Source: an uncultured delta proteobacterium (GTDB lineage: Bacteria; Desulfobacterota; Syntrophorhabdia; Syntrophorhabdales; Syntrophorhabdaceae). From it: 9,968 nt of DNA. Shown one piece after another: positions 1 through 7,117 of this stretch. The DNA lies in NCBI GenBank assembly GCA_903872255.1, contig CAIQJW010000246.1:1-9968 (forward strand), given 5' to 3'. Below the pieces are notes generated by a model, which saw only the letters and a list, made by a program, of their open reading frames with translations, was not told where the DNA came from and did no database searches. The position numbers and the translations under genes were made by a program. Every line of letters starts with the position of its first letter. The stretch's first letter is position 1.

Positions 1-586
1 CGATCCCGCCTTTGCCGACATTATAACGGCCCACTTCGAATTGCGGCTTTATGAGAGCAATGACATACCCCCCCTCCCTCACGAGACTGACCACGGCAGG
101 AACGATCTTCTTGAGCGAAATGAACGATACATCTATTGTGATCATATCTACCATTTCACCGATATCGTCAAAACAAAGATACCGGGCATTAAAATTTTCT
201 TTGAGTATTATTCGTTCATCATTGCGCAATTTTTCATGGAGCTGATGGGTCCCGGAATCTATCGCATATATTTTCCGGGCGCCCCCCTGAAGAAGGCAAT
301 CGGTAAATCCGCCCGTAGACGAGCCGACATCAAGGACCGCCATGTCGGTGGTATTTATCCCGAACGCATCGATCGCGGCTTTAAGCTTAACCCCGCCGAA
401 ACTTACATAGGGAATGGGATTCCCCTTTATTTCAAGAGAGGCGTTCTCATCGATCCTGGTGTCGGACTTAAGGATCCTCCGGCCGTCCGCATAAACGGCA
501 CCCGCCATAATGAGGACCTGCGCTTTTTCACGTGAAGGAGCAAGGCCCGATCTCGCGAGAAGTACATCTATACGTTCTTTACCCAC
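1..586 (-). CDS. tlyA: TlyA-family rRNA 2'-O-methyltransferase (partial, C-terminus beyond window)
   Basis: I translated this from the minus strand; about 195 residues are present and the rest runs off the left edge. Residues 1-55 look like an S4 RNA-binding domain (KERIDVLLARSGL, SREKAQVLIMAG). A FtsJ-type SAM-dependent methyltransferase domain follows, with the SAM loop DVGSSTGGFTDCLL at about 86-99. By family comparison the catalytic K-D-K residues are K67, D152 (ITIDVSF) and K180 (LIKPQFE); the final Glu lies outside the window. Family members methylate ribose 2'-OH groups in 16S/23S rRNA and are often labelled hemolysin A. The start is GTG at 586, with AAGGA 10 nt upstream. It overlaps the end of dxs by 19 nt, so translational coupling is likely. 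The usual YVSRGG motif reads YVSFGG here (F63 in place of Arg). The assignment is firm; the exact rRNA target is not known. Confidence 0.93.
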   Translation of the reverse strand, partial: MGKERIDVLLARSGLAPSREKAQVLIMAGAVYADGRRILKSDTRIDENASLEIKGNPIPYVSFGGVKLKAAIDAFGINTTDMAVLDVGSSTGGFTDCLLQGGARKIYAIDSGTHQLHEKLRNDERIILKENFNARYLCFDDIGEMVDMITIDVSFISLKKIVPAVVSLVREGGYVIALIKPQFEVGRYNVGKGGI

Positions 587-2421
587 TCTAAGATAGTCCT
601 TACGATGCCGTCACGGTCAAGGCCGAGGGATCTTCGCAATGTATCCTGGTTGCCGTGCGGAATAAAGGCATCGGGGATTCCCAGCGATTTAAAAGGCATG
701 TACACCTCAGCACGGCAAAGCGCCTCGGAAACCCCGCTCCCGAAACCGCCGATCAGGACATTCTCCTCGAGGGTTATAATGCGGCGGGACCGTGACGCCA
801 CATCTAAAAGAAGTTTTTCGTCCATCGGCTTTATAAAGCGGCCATTTACCACGCCAGCCTTTATGCCGTCTTTATCTAGCACCGATGCTACTTCCATTGC
901 TGCCGCGACCATATTTCCGCAGGCAATGATCGCGATATCTTCCCCGTCCTTCAGAAGTTCCCACGTCCCAAATTCTATCAACCTGAAATCACTTTCCAGC
1001 GGTACACCGAGGGTCTCCCCGCGCGGATACCGGATAGCGCACGGCCTGTTGTAGCAGTATCCCGAGTAGAGCATCTGCCGAAGCTCGTTCTCGTCCTTGG
1101 GCGCCATGACGACCATGTTCGGTATATGGCGAAAATAGGACAGATCGTATACCCCGTGATGCGTCGGGCCGTCCTGACCGACAAGACCGCTTCTGTCGAC
1201 GGCGAAAACAACGGGAAGGTTCTGAAGGCAGACGTCGAGGATGATCTGGTCGTATGCCCGCTGGAGGAACGTGGAATAAATGGCGACGAAAGGTTTTAAT
1301 CCGCCGAGAGCCATAGCGGCCGAGAATGTTACCCCGTGCTGTTCCGCGATGCCGATATCATAGAACCTTTCGGGGAATACATCGGAAAACGTGTCGAGGC
1401 CTGTCCCGAGCCCCATGGCCGCGGTTATAGCGACGATACGATCGTCCATCTTTGCGAGGTCCATTATGGTCTCGCCGAATATATCGGTATACGTCTTTTT
1501 CCCTTTGGACAGGGAATTTCCCGTTGTCAGCTCAAACGTTGAAATGCCATGGAAACGCTCCGGATCATCCTCCGCATGGGTATACCCTTTTCCTTTACGG
1601 GTAATTACGTGGACAAGGAGCGGCCCTTTCAGCCTGCTCACGTTTCGGAACGTCTCACACAGGTGATCGATGTTGTGACCATCGACGGGGCCCACGTATG
1701 TAAAGCCCAGTTCTTCGAAAAGCATACCGGGACCGAATATTCCCTTTACCGCCTCTTCCAGATACCGGGCGGTCTTATAAATGGTCGGCATATTCTTCAT
1801 CCGGCTTTTTAATTCTTCACGGATATTGCTCATGAACTCGCCGGTCATGATACGGTTGAGGTGTGTCGCAAGGCCCCCGACGTTCTTCGAGATGGACATC
1901 TCGTTATCGTTAAGGACGACGATAAGGTCACTGCGGAGATGCCCGGCGTGGTTCAAGGCCTCAAAAGACATACCGCCTGTCAGGGACCCGTCACCGATCA
2001 CGGCTATGATCTTCGACGTAGACCCCGTTTTCGCCTTACTTTCCGCCAGTCCCGTTGCGACTGATATGGAGTTGCTGGCGTGGCCCGTATCAAAGACATC
2101 ATAGGGACTTTCAGCTTTGCACGGAAACCCGCTCAAGCCCCCGTCCTGCCGTATGGTATGAAAGCTGTCGCGGCGGCCGGTAAGAAGCTTGCATGTGTAA
2201 CATTGATGGCCGACGTCCCAGATTATTTTATCGTGAGGCGTATCAAAGATGTAATGCAGGGCAATGGTTAATTCCACGGCTCCAAGGTTTGAGGCGAGGT
2301 GACCACCGGTGCCGGATATTACATTCGTTATAAACGGCCTTATCTCGGCGGCAAGCTCAACAAGTTGGGGAATGGAAAGTTTTTTCAGATCTGCGGGAGA
2401 ATTTATTGTTTCCAGGAGCAT
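568..2421 (-). CDS. dxs: 1-deoxy-D-xylulose-5-phosphate synthase
   Basis: This cytosolic enzyme condenses pyruvate and glyceraldehyde-3-phosphate to 1-deoxyxylulose 5-phosphate, the first step of the MEP isoprenoid pathway, using thiamine diphosphate. At 617 aa it is full length. The N-terminal TPP domain shows GGHLAS with H41, DVGHQ with H72, and the GDG(143-145)...N171-DN metal/TPP motif. The pyrimidine-binding domain has catalytic Glu E360 in DIGIAEQH and GQDGPTHHG with D417 and H421; H291 (RFHG) is also conserved. A C-terminal transketolase domain ends the protein. The motif usually read as YPHK is YTCK here (C77 in place of His). The ATG immediately follows the ispA TAA with no gap. A weak AGGG 8 nt upstream suggests translational coupling to ispA. 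Confidence 0.98.
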   Translation of the reverse strand: MLLETINSPADLKKLSIPQLVELAAEIRPFITNVISGTGGHLASNLGAVELTIALHYIFDTPHDKIIWDVGHQCYTCKLLTGRRDSFHTIRQDGGLSGFPCKAESPYDVFDTGHASNSISVATGLAESKAKTGSTSKIIAVIGDGSLTGGMSFEALNHAGHLRSDLIVVLNDNEMSISKNVGGLATHLNRIMTGEFMSNIREELKSRMKNMPTIYKTARYLEEAVKGIFGPGMLFEELGFTYVGPVDGHNIDHLCETFRNVSRLKGPLLVHVITRKGKGYTHAEDDPERFHGISTFELTTGNSLSKGKKTYTDIFGETIMDLAKMDDRIVAITAAMGLGTGLDTFSDVFPERFYDIGIAEQHGVTFSAAMALGGLKPFVAIYSTFLQRAYDQIILDVCLQNLPVVFAVDRSGLVGQDGPTHHGVYDLSYFRHIPNMVVMAPKDENELRQMLYSGYCYNRPCAIRYPRGETLGVPLESDFRLIEFGTWELLKDGEDIAIIACGNMVAAAMEVASVLDKDGIKAGVVNGRFIKPMDEKLLLDVASRSRRIITLEENVLIGGFGSGVSEALCRAEVYMPFKSLGIPDAFIPHGNQDTLRRSLGLDRDGIVRTILEWVKNV

Positions 2422-3306
2422 TTATGAAACCCTGTTGCCGATGAAGCGTGCAATATCTTCAAGAATACGGCCATTCTCTCCCAGGAATGCTATAGATTTA
2501 ACTGCCTCATCAACGAGTTGTTCTAGTTTCAATTTTGAAGCCAAAATACCGTAATGTTTTACGTAGGTCTGCTTATTGGCGTCTTTTTTCAGTTTCTTAC
2601 CGACCAGTTCCTCGTCACCTTCGGCATCCAGTATATCGTCCATTATCTGGAATCCAAGCCCTATTGCATCGCCGTAGCGGGTAAAATTCTTGAGTTCCCG
2701 TGCCTTAGCGCCTCCCGCCAGGGCACCGACCCGGACGGCTGCCCGGAGCATGGCCGCAGTTTTATGCGAATGAATATAATGAAGGATGTTCTTCGTGCCT
2801 TCCTTATTTTCATATATGATATCCATTACCTGGCCGCCCACCATCCCTTCCGCCCCTGCCGCATATGCGATCTCAAAAAGGATCTGTCGGGAGATCTTGG
2901 GGCTTACCCTTTCCGAGAACCGGGGATCGGCAATAACCCGGAATGCCTCGGTCAGCAACCCGTCGCCTGCCATGATCGCGACAGCCTCCCCGAAAGCCTT
3001 ATGGCAGGTCGGTCTGCCCCGCCGCGTGTCGTCATTGTCCACGCAGGGAAGGTCGTCATGAATGAGGGAATAGGTGTGTATCATTTCGAGGGTGCAAAAA
3101 CACGGCAAAAAGTCGTCGGCATTCCGGCCTTTTGCTTCACAGGCCGCGATGGCAAGGATCGGGCGTATTTTTTTCCCGTTGCTGAAGAGCATATATTCCA
3201 TTGCATCCCTGAGAATGCCAGGAGTCGACACAAAGCTCGTGCAGATATCCCTCAAAGCATTTTCTACGATGATCTTCTTGTCATGCAGGTAACTCGACAA
3301 ATCCAC
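2422..3306 (-). CDS. ispA: Polyprenyl (farnesyl/geranylgeranyl) diphosphate synthase
   Basis: This trans-prenyltransferase joins isopentenyl diphosphate to allylic diphosphates, downstream of Dxs in isoprenoid synthesis. The 294-aa length is typical. Visible motifs are GKKIRP at 44-49, the first Asp-rich motif DDLPCVD at 84-90 (six-spaced bacterial form) followed by RRGRPTCH, and the second Asp-rich motif DDILD at 223-227. The segment HTYSLIHDDLP closely resembles E. coli IspA, with Tyr five residues before the first motif. This favours a C15 or C20 product, but the sequence alone does not separate the two. The start is GTG, sharing one base with the xseB stop (TAGTG); GGAG lies 10 nt upstream, inside xseB. 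The stop abuts the dxs ATG. Confidence 0.95.
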   Translation of the reverse strand: MDLSSYLHDKKIIVENALRDICTSFVSTPGILRDAMEYMLFSNGKKIRPILAIAACEAKGRNADDFLPCFCTLEMIHTYSLIHDDLPCVDNDDTRRGRPTCHKAFGEAVAIMAGDGLLTEAFRVIADPRFSERVSPKISRQILFEIAYAAGAEGMVGGQVMDIIYENKEGTKNILHYIHSHKTAAMLRAAVRVGALAGGAKARELKNFTRYGDAIGLGFQIMDDILDAEGDEELVGKKLKKDANKQTYVKHYGILASKLKLEQLVDEAVKSIAFLGENGRILEDIARFIGNRVS

Positions 3307-3527
3307 TATTCTTCTTCTCCGGCAAAGGGAACTCTCTCGACCCCCCCGCCTTCTTTTTTTATGAGGATCTCCACCTTTTTTTCTGCTTCGTCGAGCCTTT
3401 TTGACAATTCCTTTGTCAGATCGAGCCCTTCCTTAAAGAGACTCAAAGCTTCATCAAGAGGTATCTTCCCTTCATCAAGGGTCCTGACTATATCTTCCAG
3501 CTTCTTCAACCCTTCTTCGAATTTCAT
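3306..3527 (-). CDS. xseB: Exodeoxyribonuclease VII small subunit
   Basis: This is the small subunit of exonuclease VII, which degrades single-stranded DNA together with XseA. The 73-aa product has the family signature: FEEGLKKLEDIV, then a P-L-DEAL-x-LFKEG segment, then a helical stretch with DEAEKKVEIL. The whole protein is predicted as two helices. The ATG at 3527 is required, because the conserved region begins at residue 3. Unusually, xseA is not adjacent: the next upstream gene is an unrelated membrane protein 142 nt away. xseA must therefore lie elsewhere in the genome or be missing. A promoter-like sequence starts about 10 nt upstream, making xseB the likely first gene of the xseB-ispA-dxs-tlyA operon. 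Confidence 0.95.
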   Translation of the reverse strand: MKFEEGLKKLEDIVRTLDEGKIPLDEALSLFKEGLDLTKELSKRLDEAEKKVEILIKKEGGGVERVPFAGEEE

Positions 3528-3537
3528 GGAAGTACCT

Positions 3538-3567
3538 ATTATAGAATGTACACCCGCATTTTTGCAA
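3538..3567 (-). promoter_or_regulatory. Sigma-70-type promoter of the xseB-ispA-dxs-tlyA operon, near-leaderless
   Basis: On the minus strand there is a perfect TATAAT at 3543-3538 and TTGCAA (4 of 6 matches to TTGACA) at 3567-3562, separated by 18 nt. A transcription start about 7 nt past the -10 box would fall near 3531, only about 4 nt before the xseB ATG at 3527. No good Shine-Dalgarno fits in that leader; there is only AGG 7 nt before the ATG, partly upstream of the predicted start. The boxes are seen directly; promoter activity and leaderless translation are inferred. Confidence 0.6.
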
Positions 3568-3669
3568 GTATTGATTTGCTTCTTTTAAGCCCTGCCCAAA
3601 GTGAAAAGTGCGGTGTAGAATATCCTGATGAACATTCAATATGGCATACGTGAAGATAACAGTTTTTAC

Positions 3670-4482
3670 CTACCGTTCCAGGTTCTTGTATTGCATGTAC
3701 AGGATGATGCCGCACCAGAAGAGGGCCGCGATCATAAGAAAAGAACCGAAAAAATGGGATGTATTTGCGATGGCATGATCGAGCTTAAGCAAGCCCAACT
3801 GGCCCAGTATGTTATTCCAGTCATGATATCCCGGAACATCCTGGCCGGTAACCCCGCCGAGCAGCATAAGCTCCTGGGCGCGAGCGTCGTTCATATAGGG
3901 CCCCATGTCGATAAAATTCTGGCCTGCCCACCACAGGGCAAATGATGCTGCAAAGGCATCGTTTTTTTTCAGGAATGCTACCAGGCATATGACGGGTATC
4001 AGGACCTGCATTATGCTGCCGCCCAGGGTTTTCATAAAATCTCCCAGAATACTGAAGAAAATATGCCCGGCCTCGTGAAACGGGATGCTGATATTATGAA
4101 AGAAAGAATGTCCGGCCAATTCCGACGATGGAAGATTGATCATAAGCCGGACGCCTGCGACGAAGATCAATACAAAAACAGCGCAACGCCCTGCAAAGAA
4201 AAGGACATTCACTTTTTCCTGGGCCGGAAGGAAAATACCTGCGAGGGTCTTACCGGGCTCTATGTACTTCGCGGCTACCGGTCTATAATGCCCTGTACCG
4301 GCCGCTGCACTGTTAATTTCCATCAAGGCTTCGTAGGCAAGAGAGGCCTGTTTGAGTCTTTCCCAGTCGCCGCTTTGAGCGACCTCGTTCTTGAGCCGCC
4401 GAAAAGCCTCCTTTACATCTTCGACAGGAGCTTCGTCGGGAAGGCCCAGGACGGCGTAGCTGTTTTCGGTTACCGAACTCAT
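3670..4482 (-). CDS. Membrane protein with degenerate J-like domain and HEAGH (M50-like) metalloprotease motif
   Basis: This is a 270-aa protein of a largely uncharacterised type. Residues 8-54 resemble a J-domain: YAVLGLP, then DVKEAFRRLK, then a helix ending in AYEAL. The HPD tripeptide is missing and the loop is short, so classical Hsp70 stimulation is unlikely. Hydrophobic segments lie near 93-115, 153-171 and 246-263. HEAGH at 136-140, following a hydrophobic/aromatic stretch, is a zinc-ligand motif like that of site-2-type (M50) membrane peptidases. Further possible polar or metal residues are N189/D192 in QNFID, D199 in NDAR, and HDW at 220-222. Some bacterial homologues carry the same HEAGH...WW-x-GQNF-x-D...HDW order (recalled, not searched). 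Peptidase activity is inferred. The ATG at 4482 lies 6 nt after a putative microprotein stop, with only a weak Shine-Dalgarno, suggesting coupled translation. Confidence 0.72.
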   Translation of the reverse strand: MSSVTENSYAVLGLPDEAPVEDVKEAFRRLKNEVAQSGDWERLKQASLAYEALMEINSAAAGTGHYRPVAAKYIEPGKTLAGIFLPAQEKVNVLFFAGRCAVFVLIFVAGVRLMINLPSSELAGHSFFHNISIPFHEAGHIFFSILGDFMKTLGGSIMQVLIPVICLVAFLKKNDAFAASFALWWAGQNFIDMGPYMNDARAQELMLLGGVTGQDVPGYHDWNNILGQLGLLKLDHAIANTSHFFGSFLMIAALFWCGIILYMQYKNLER

Positions 4483-4488
4483 GGATCT

Positions 4489-4602
4489 CTATAATTGAAA
4501 TGTCAGACACAGAATAACAATTGCCAGCCAGGCGCCGACAACCATGATTATCCTGCATTTTTTCCCGAGAAACATACTTTTCGAAAAAAGGGTCAACCTC
4601 AA
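4489..4602 (-). CDS. Putative 37-aa single-pass membrane microprotein
   Basis: A short reading frame starts at TTG (4602), with a strong AGGAGG Shine-Dalgarno (4616-4611) 8 nt upstream, and ends at TAG (4489-4491). The start of the product is basic (LRLTLFSKSMFLGKKCR). It is followed by one hydrophobic helix at about 18-36, containing IIMVVGAWLAIVILCL. This gives an inside-positive, single-span membrane topology. An in-frame ATG at 4620 would give 43 aa, but that ATG overlaps the inverted repeat and lies upstream of the AGGAGG. The stop is 6 nt before the ATG of the HEAGH membrane protein, so the two are probably co-translated. I recognise no family. A partner or regulator role for the downstream membrane protein is a guess from position only. 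Confidence 0.55.
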   Translation of the reverse strand: MRLTLFSKSMFLGKKCRIIMVVGAWLAIVILCLTFQL

Positions 4603-4618
4603 TCGTTTCTCCTCCTGC

Positions 4619-4635
4619 ATATGTGCTGCACATAT
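4619..4635. promoter_or_regulatory. Perfect 17-bp inverted repeat, candidate operator
   Basis: The sequence ATATGTGC-T-GCACATAT is an exact inverted repeat with 8-bp arms and a 1-nt centre. It lies directly upstream of the AGGAGG of the microprotein. A related half-site, ATGTGCTGTAT, occurs at 4644-4654, 23 bp away. The one-base centre rules out a stable RNA hairpin, so a dimeric DNA-binding protein site is more likely. The binding protein is unknown. Confidence 0.45.
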
Positions 4636-4705
4636 TATCGGCCATGTGCTGTATGTAATTAAATGATAATTGTCACAAGAAGCTGCGCCAGGATAAATAT
4701 TTGGT

Positions 4706-4734
4706 TTGAGGCCTCACAAATATATATTTAATAT
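4706..4734 (+). promoter_or_regulatory. Candidate promoter for the lipoprotein gene, overlaid by two palindromes
   Basis: The gap 4655-4861 between divergent genes is AT-rich and contains no convincing gene. TTGAGG (4706-4711) and TAATAT (4729-4734) are separated by 17 nt; each matches the sigma-70 consensus at 4 of 6 positions. Two exact palindromes overlap these boxes: TGAGGCCTCA at 4707-4716 and AAATATATATTT at 4718-4729. Promoter use would leave a leader of roughly 120 nt before the ATG at 4862. This is a sequence match only. Confidence 0.35.
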
Positions 4735-4861
4735 GATAGTATAAAAAAGTTTCAGGTCAAGATGACCGGGACTCGCATTTTCAATACCGTATTCACCCGT
4801 TTTCGTATATGTGATAGGATTATTGGAGAGGGCAGCATCGATCCTTACTTGGAGGTTCCTG

Positions 4862-5380
4862 ATGAAAAAAATCGGTTCACTGCTGGCAGCTTTTCTTGTT
4901 GTCTTCTTATTTTCGGCCGGCTGCACTAAGAAGGAGGTCCCCCGGACGATCAAGGAATACCCGATGGACAGTGCGGATGTCATAACAAAGACGAACGTGG
5001 TGTTCGACGCCGCCATCTCAGCTGACGGCAGGGGATCGGTGAGAATAGACGCCCCCGGCCACATGGTGGTCAATCTTTATGAGGTCAGCAATGTCGATGT
5101 TGATAAGGCGCGGCTGACGTACAGGGCGAAGTTAAAGACGAAAGACGTCGAAGGCAGGGTATTCCTCGAGATGCGCTGTGTGTTGCCGGGCAAAGGCGAG
5201 TATTTTTCACGGGGACTCGACACGTATCTCACCGGCACAAGTGACTGGACAACCCAGGAAACACCTTTTTTCTTGAAAAAAGGCCAAAGACCCGAGATCG
5301 TAAAGCTTAATCTCGTAATAACAGGAAAAGGGACGGTCTGGATCGATGATGTAAAGCTCATCCGGGGACCATTGAAGTAA
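4862..5380 (+). CDS. Small lipoprotein with probable carbohydrate-binding-like beta-sandwich domain
   Basis: This 172-aa protein has a lipoprotein signal peptide: KK, a hydrophobic stretch, then lipobox FSAGC with the lipidated Cys at residue 21. It is therefore expected to be anchored in the cell envelope. The mature part is rich in beta strands. It contains ARLTYRAKLKT, a VFLEMRCVLPGKGEYFSRG segment, TGTSDWTTQETPF and the closing VWIDDVKLI. These features resemble the jelly-roll domains that bind sugars, and the terminal W-x-DD is typical of that fold. No catalytic residues are recognisable. The ATG at 4862 is chosen over an in-frame GTG at 4811. It has GGAGG 6 nt upstream and places the signal peptide at the N-terminus. 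It precedes pgm by 90 nt, but a functional link is not shown. Confidence 0.8.
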   Translation: MKKIGSLLAAFLVVFLFSAGCTKKEVPRTIKEYPMDSADVITKTNVVFDAAISADGRGSVRIDAPGHMVVNLYEVSNVDVDKARLTYRAKLKTKDVEGRVFLEMRCVLPGKGEYFSRGLDTYLTGTSDWTTQETPFFLKKGQRPEIVKLNLVITGKGTVWIDDVKLIRGPLK

Positions 5381-5470
5381 ATAGATGATGGTCATATTTC
5401 GAGGGTGGCGACGAGATAATCTCAAAAAATTGATTGGCAGGTAATTGCACTTTAAGCAAGGAGCATACTT

Positions 5471-7117
5471 ATGGCAATTTCGCCTTTGGCAGGAAAACCC
5501 GCACCCGGGGAAATACTTATCGATACCGGAAAATTGGAAAGGGAATACTATGGCCGCAAACCGGATGTTAACGACCCCTCTCAGAGGGTAAGTTTCGGGA
5601 CCAGCGGCCATCGGGGTTCCGCCCTGCGCGGCTCATTCAATGAGGCGCATATTCTCGCCATAGCGCAGGCAATATGCGAGTACAGAAAAATTCAGGGCAT
5701 TGGCGGGCCTTTATATATGGGCAAGGATACCCACGCTTTATCCGGGCCGGCGCAAAAAACTGCCCTCGAGGTATTTTGCGCCAATGGTGTAGAGACCGTG
5801 ATCGAGCGCGATGACGGATACACCCCGACACCGGTCATATCCCGCTTCATACTGGTGCATAATCGGTCCGGAAGGCCGGCCCTGGCGGATGGTGTCGTTG
5901 TAACGCCGTCTCACAACCCGCCCGAAGATGGCGGGTTCAAATATAATCCCCCGCATGGAGGACCTGCCGATACGCAGGTTACGCGATGGATCGAAGACCG
6001 CGCCAACGAACTGTTGTGGCAGGACAATCGCGACGTAAAAAGGATGGGATACGATTCCGCATTAAATGCGCCGTCAACCCGTCATATCGACTTTATCGGG
6101 CCGTATGTAGAAGACCTCGCCGGCGTCATAGACATGGAAGCGATACGGAAGGCCGGCATCAAGATAGGGGTCGACCCGCTGGGGGGATCCTCTGTCCAAT
6201 ACTGGGAACCTATCAAGAATTTCTACGGTCTCGATATAACCGTTGTTAATACCGCCATTGACCCGACTTTTTCCTTTATGACCGTCGATCATGACGGAAA
6301 GATCCGGATGGATTGTTCAAGCCCGTATGCGATGGCGGGACTGGTGGCCATGCGTGACCGTTTTCAGATCGCCTTCGCGAATGACACGGATGCCGACCGC
6401 CACGGTGTGGTAAGCCCGTCAGCGGGGCTTATGAACCCGAACCATTATCTCGCCGTTGCAATATATTATCTTCTCACCCATCGGCCCGATTGGCCCAAAA
6501 ACGCCGCCATCGGCAAAACCCTTGTCAGCTCGGGTCTTATAGACCGCGTCGTGCACGACCTGGGACGAAAGCTTTCAGAGGTGCCGGTAGGTTTTAAATG
6601 GTTCGTCGACGGCCTTTTAAACGGATCATATTGTTTTGGCGGCGAGGAAAGCGCCGGTGCAAGTTTCCTTAAACGGGACGGTACTGTCTGGACGACGGAC
6701 AAGGACGGCATTGTCTTGAGTCTCCTTGCAGCCGAGATAACGGCCCAAATGCAGATCGATCCGGGCAAGCTTTATGAGCAACTCGCGGACAGGCTCGGAA
6801 GACCTGTTTACACGCGCATCGACGCAGCGGCAACACCGGAGGAAAAGGCCGCCATAAGCCGCCTTACACCCGAAACCATATCCGCAGGCGATCTGGCCGG
6901 TGAACGGATCATATCAAAACTGACCCATGCGCCTGCCAATAATGCGCCGATAGGCGGACTGAAAATATCGACGGAAAACGGCTGGTTTGCCGTCCGGCCG
7001 TCCGGTACGGAAGATATATATAAGTTGTATGCCGAGAGCTTCCGGGGTGAGGAGCATCTCGAGGTAATCCTCAACGGAGCGCGTGAAATTATCAGGGGTG
7101 CGCTGGAAAAAACGTAA
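5471..7117 (+). CDS. pgm: Phosphoglucomutase (alpha-D-glucose-1-phosphate-specific)
   Basis: This enzyme interconverts glucose 1-phosphate and glucose 6-phosphate, linking glycolysis to glycogen and nucleotide-sugar synthesis in the cytosol. It is 548 aa, very close to E. coli Pgm. All four domains of the alpha-D-phosphohexomutase family are visible. KFGTSGHRGS-like SFGTSGHRGS is at 41-50, and the phosphoserine loop TPSHNPP has S147. The Mg-binding loop DTDADRHG is at 305-312, with D305, D307 and D309. The sugar-recognition loop GGEESAGAS is at 390-398, and the phosphate-binding loop RPSGTEDIYK is at 509-518. The ATG has AAGGAG 7 nt upstream, and the N-terminus aligns with E. coli Pgm from residue 1. 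The TAA stop is part of the first unit of a 7-bp tandem array. Confidence 0.97.
   Translation: MAISPLAGKPAPGEILIDTGKLEREYYGRKPDVNDPSQRVSFGTSGHRGSALRGSFNEAHILAIAQAICEYRKIQGIGGPLYMGKDTHALSGPAQKTALEVFCANGVETVIERDDGYTPTPVISRFILVHNRSGRPALADGVVVTPSHNPPEDGGFKYNPPHGGPADTQVTRWIEDRANELLWQDNRDVKRMGYDSALNAPSTRHIDFIGPYVEDLAGVIDMEAIRKAGIKIGVDPLGGSSVQYWEPIKNFYGLDITVVNTAIDPTFSFMTVDHDGKIRMDCSSPYAMAGLVAMRDRFQIAFANDTDADRHGVVSPSAGLMNPNHYLAVAIYYLLTHRPDWPKNAAIGKTLVSSGLIDRVVHDLGRKLSEVPVGFKWFVDGLLNGSYCFGGEESAGASFLKRDGTVWTTDKDGIVLSLLAAEITAQMQIDPGKLYEQLADRLGRPVYTRIDAAATPEEKAAISRLTPETISAGDLAGERIISKLTHAPANNAPIGGLKISTENGWFAVRPSGTEDIYKLYAESFRGEEHLEVILNGAREIIRGALEKT

Noticed and set aside
41..535. Plus-strand 164-aa frame
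   Set aside because: It is the antisense shadow of tlyA, whose S4 and SAM-binding motifs are clear on the minus strand.
2554..3588. Plus-strand 344-aa open frame
   Set aside because: It is antisense to ispA and xseB, both of which have clear family motifs. It has no recognisable domain.
4313..4645. Minus-strand 110-aa frame starting upstream of the microprotein
   Set aside because: Its second half overlaps the membrane protein in another frame and becomes Arg/Ser-rich. The AGGAGG lies inside it and serves the 37-aa frame instead.
4811..4861. Upstream GTG start for the small lipoprotein
   Set aside because: It would add 17 residues in front of a normal lipoprotein signal peptide. The ATG at 4862 has a GGAGG at good spacing.
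5381..5470. Possible terminator or promoter between the lipoprotein gene and pgm
   Set aside because: Only an 11-bp palindrome (GAGATAATCTC, 5413-5423) is present. It has no T-run and there are no convincing promoter boxes, so co-transcription is not excluded.
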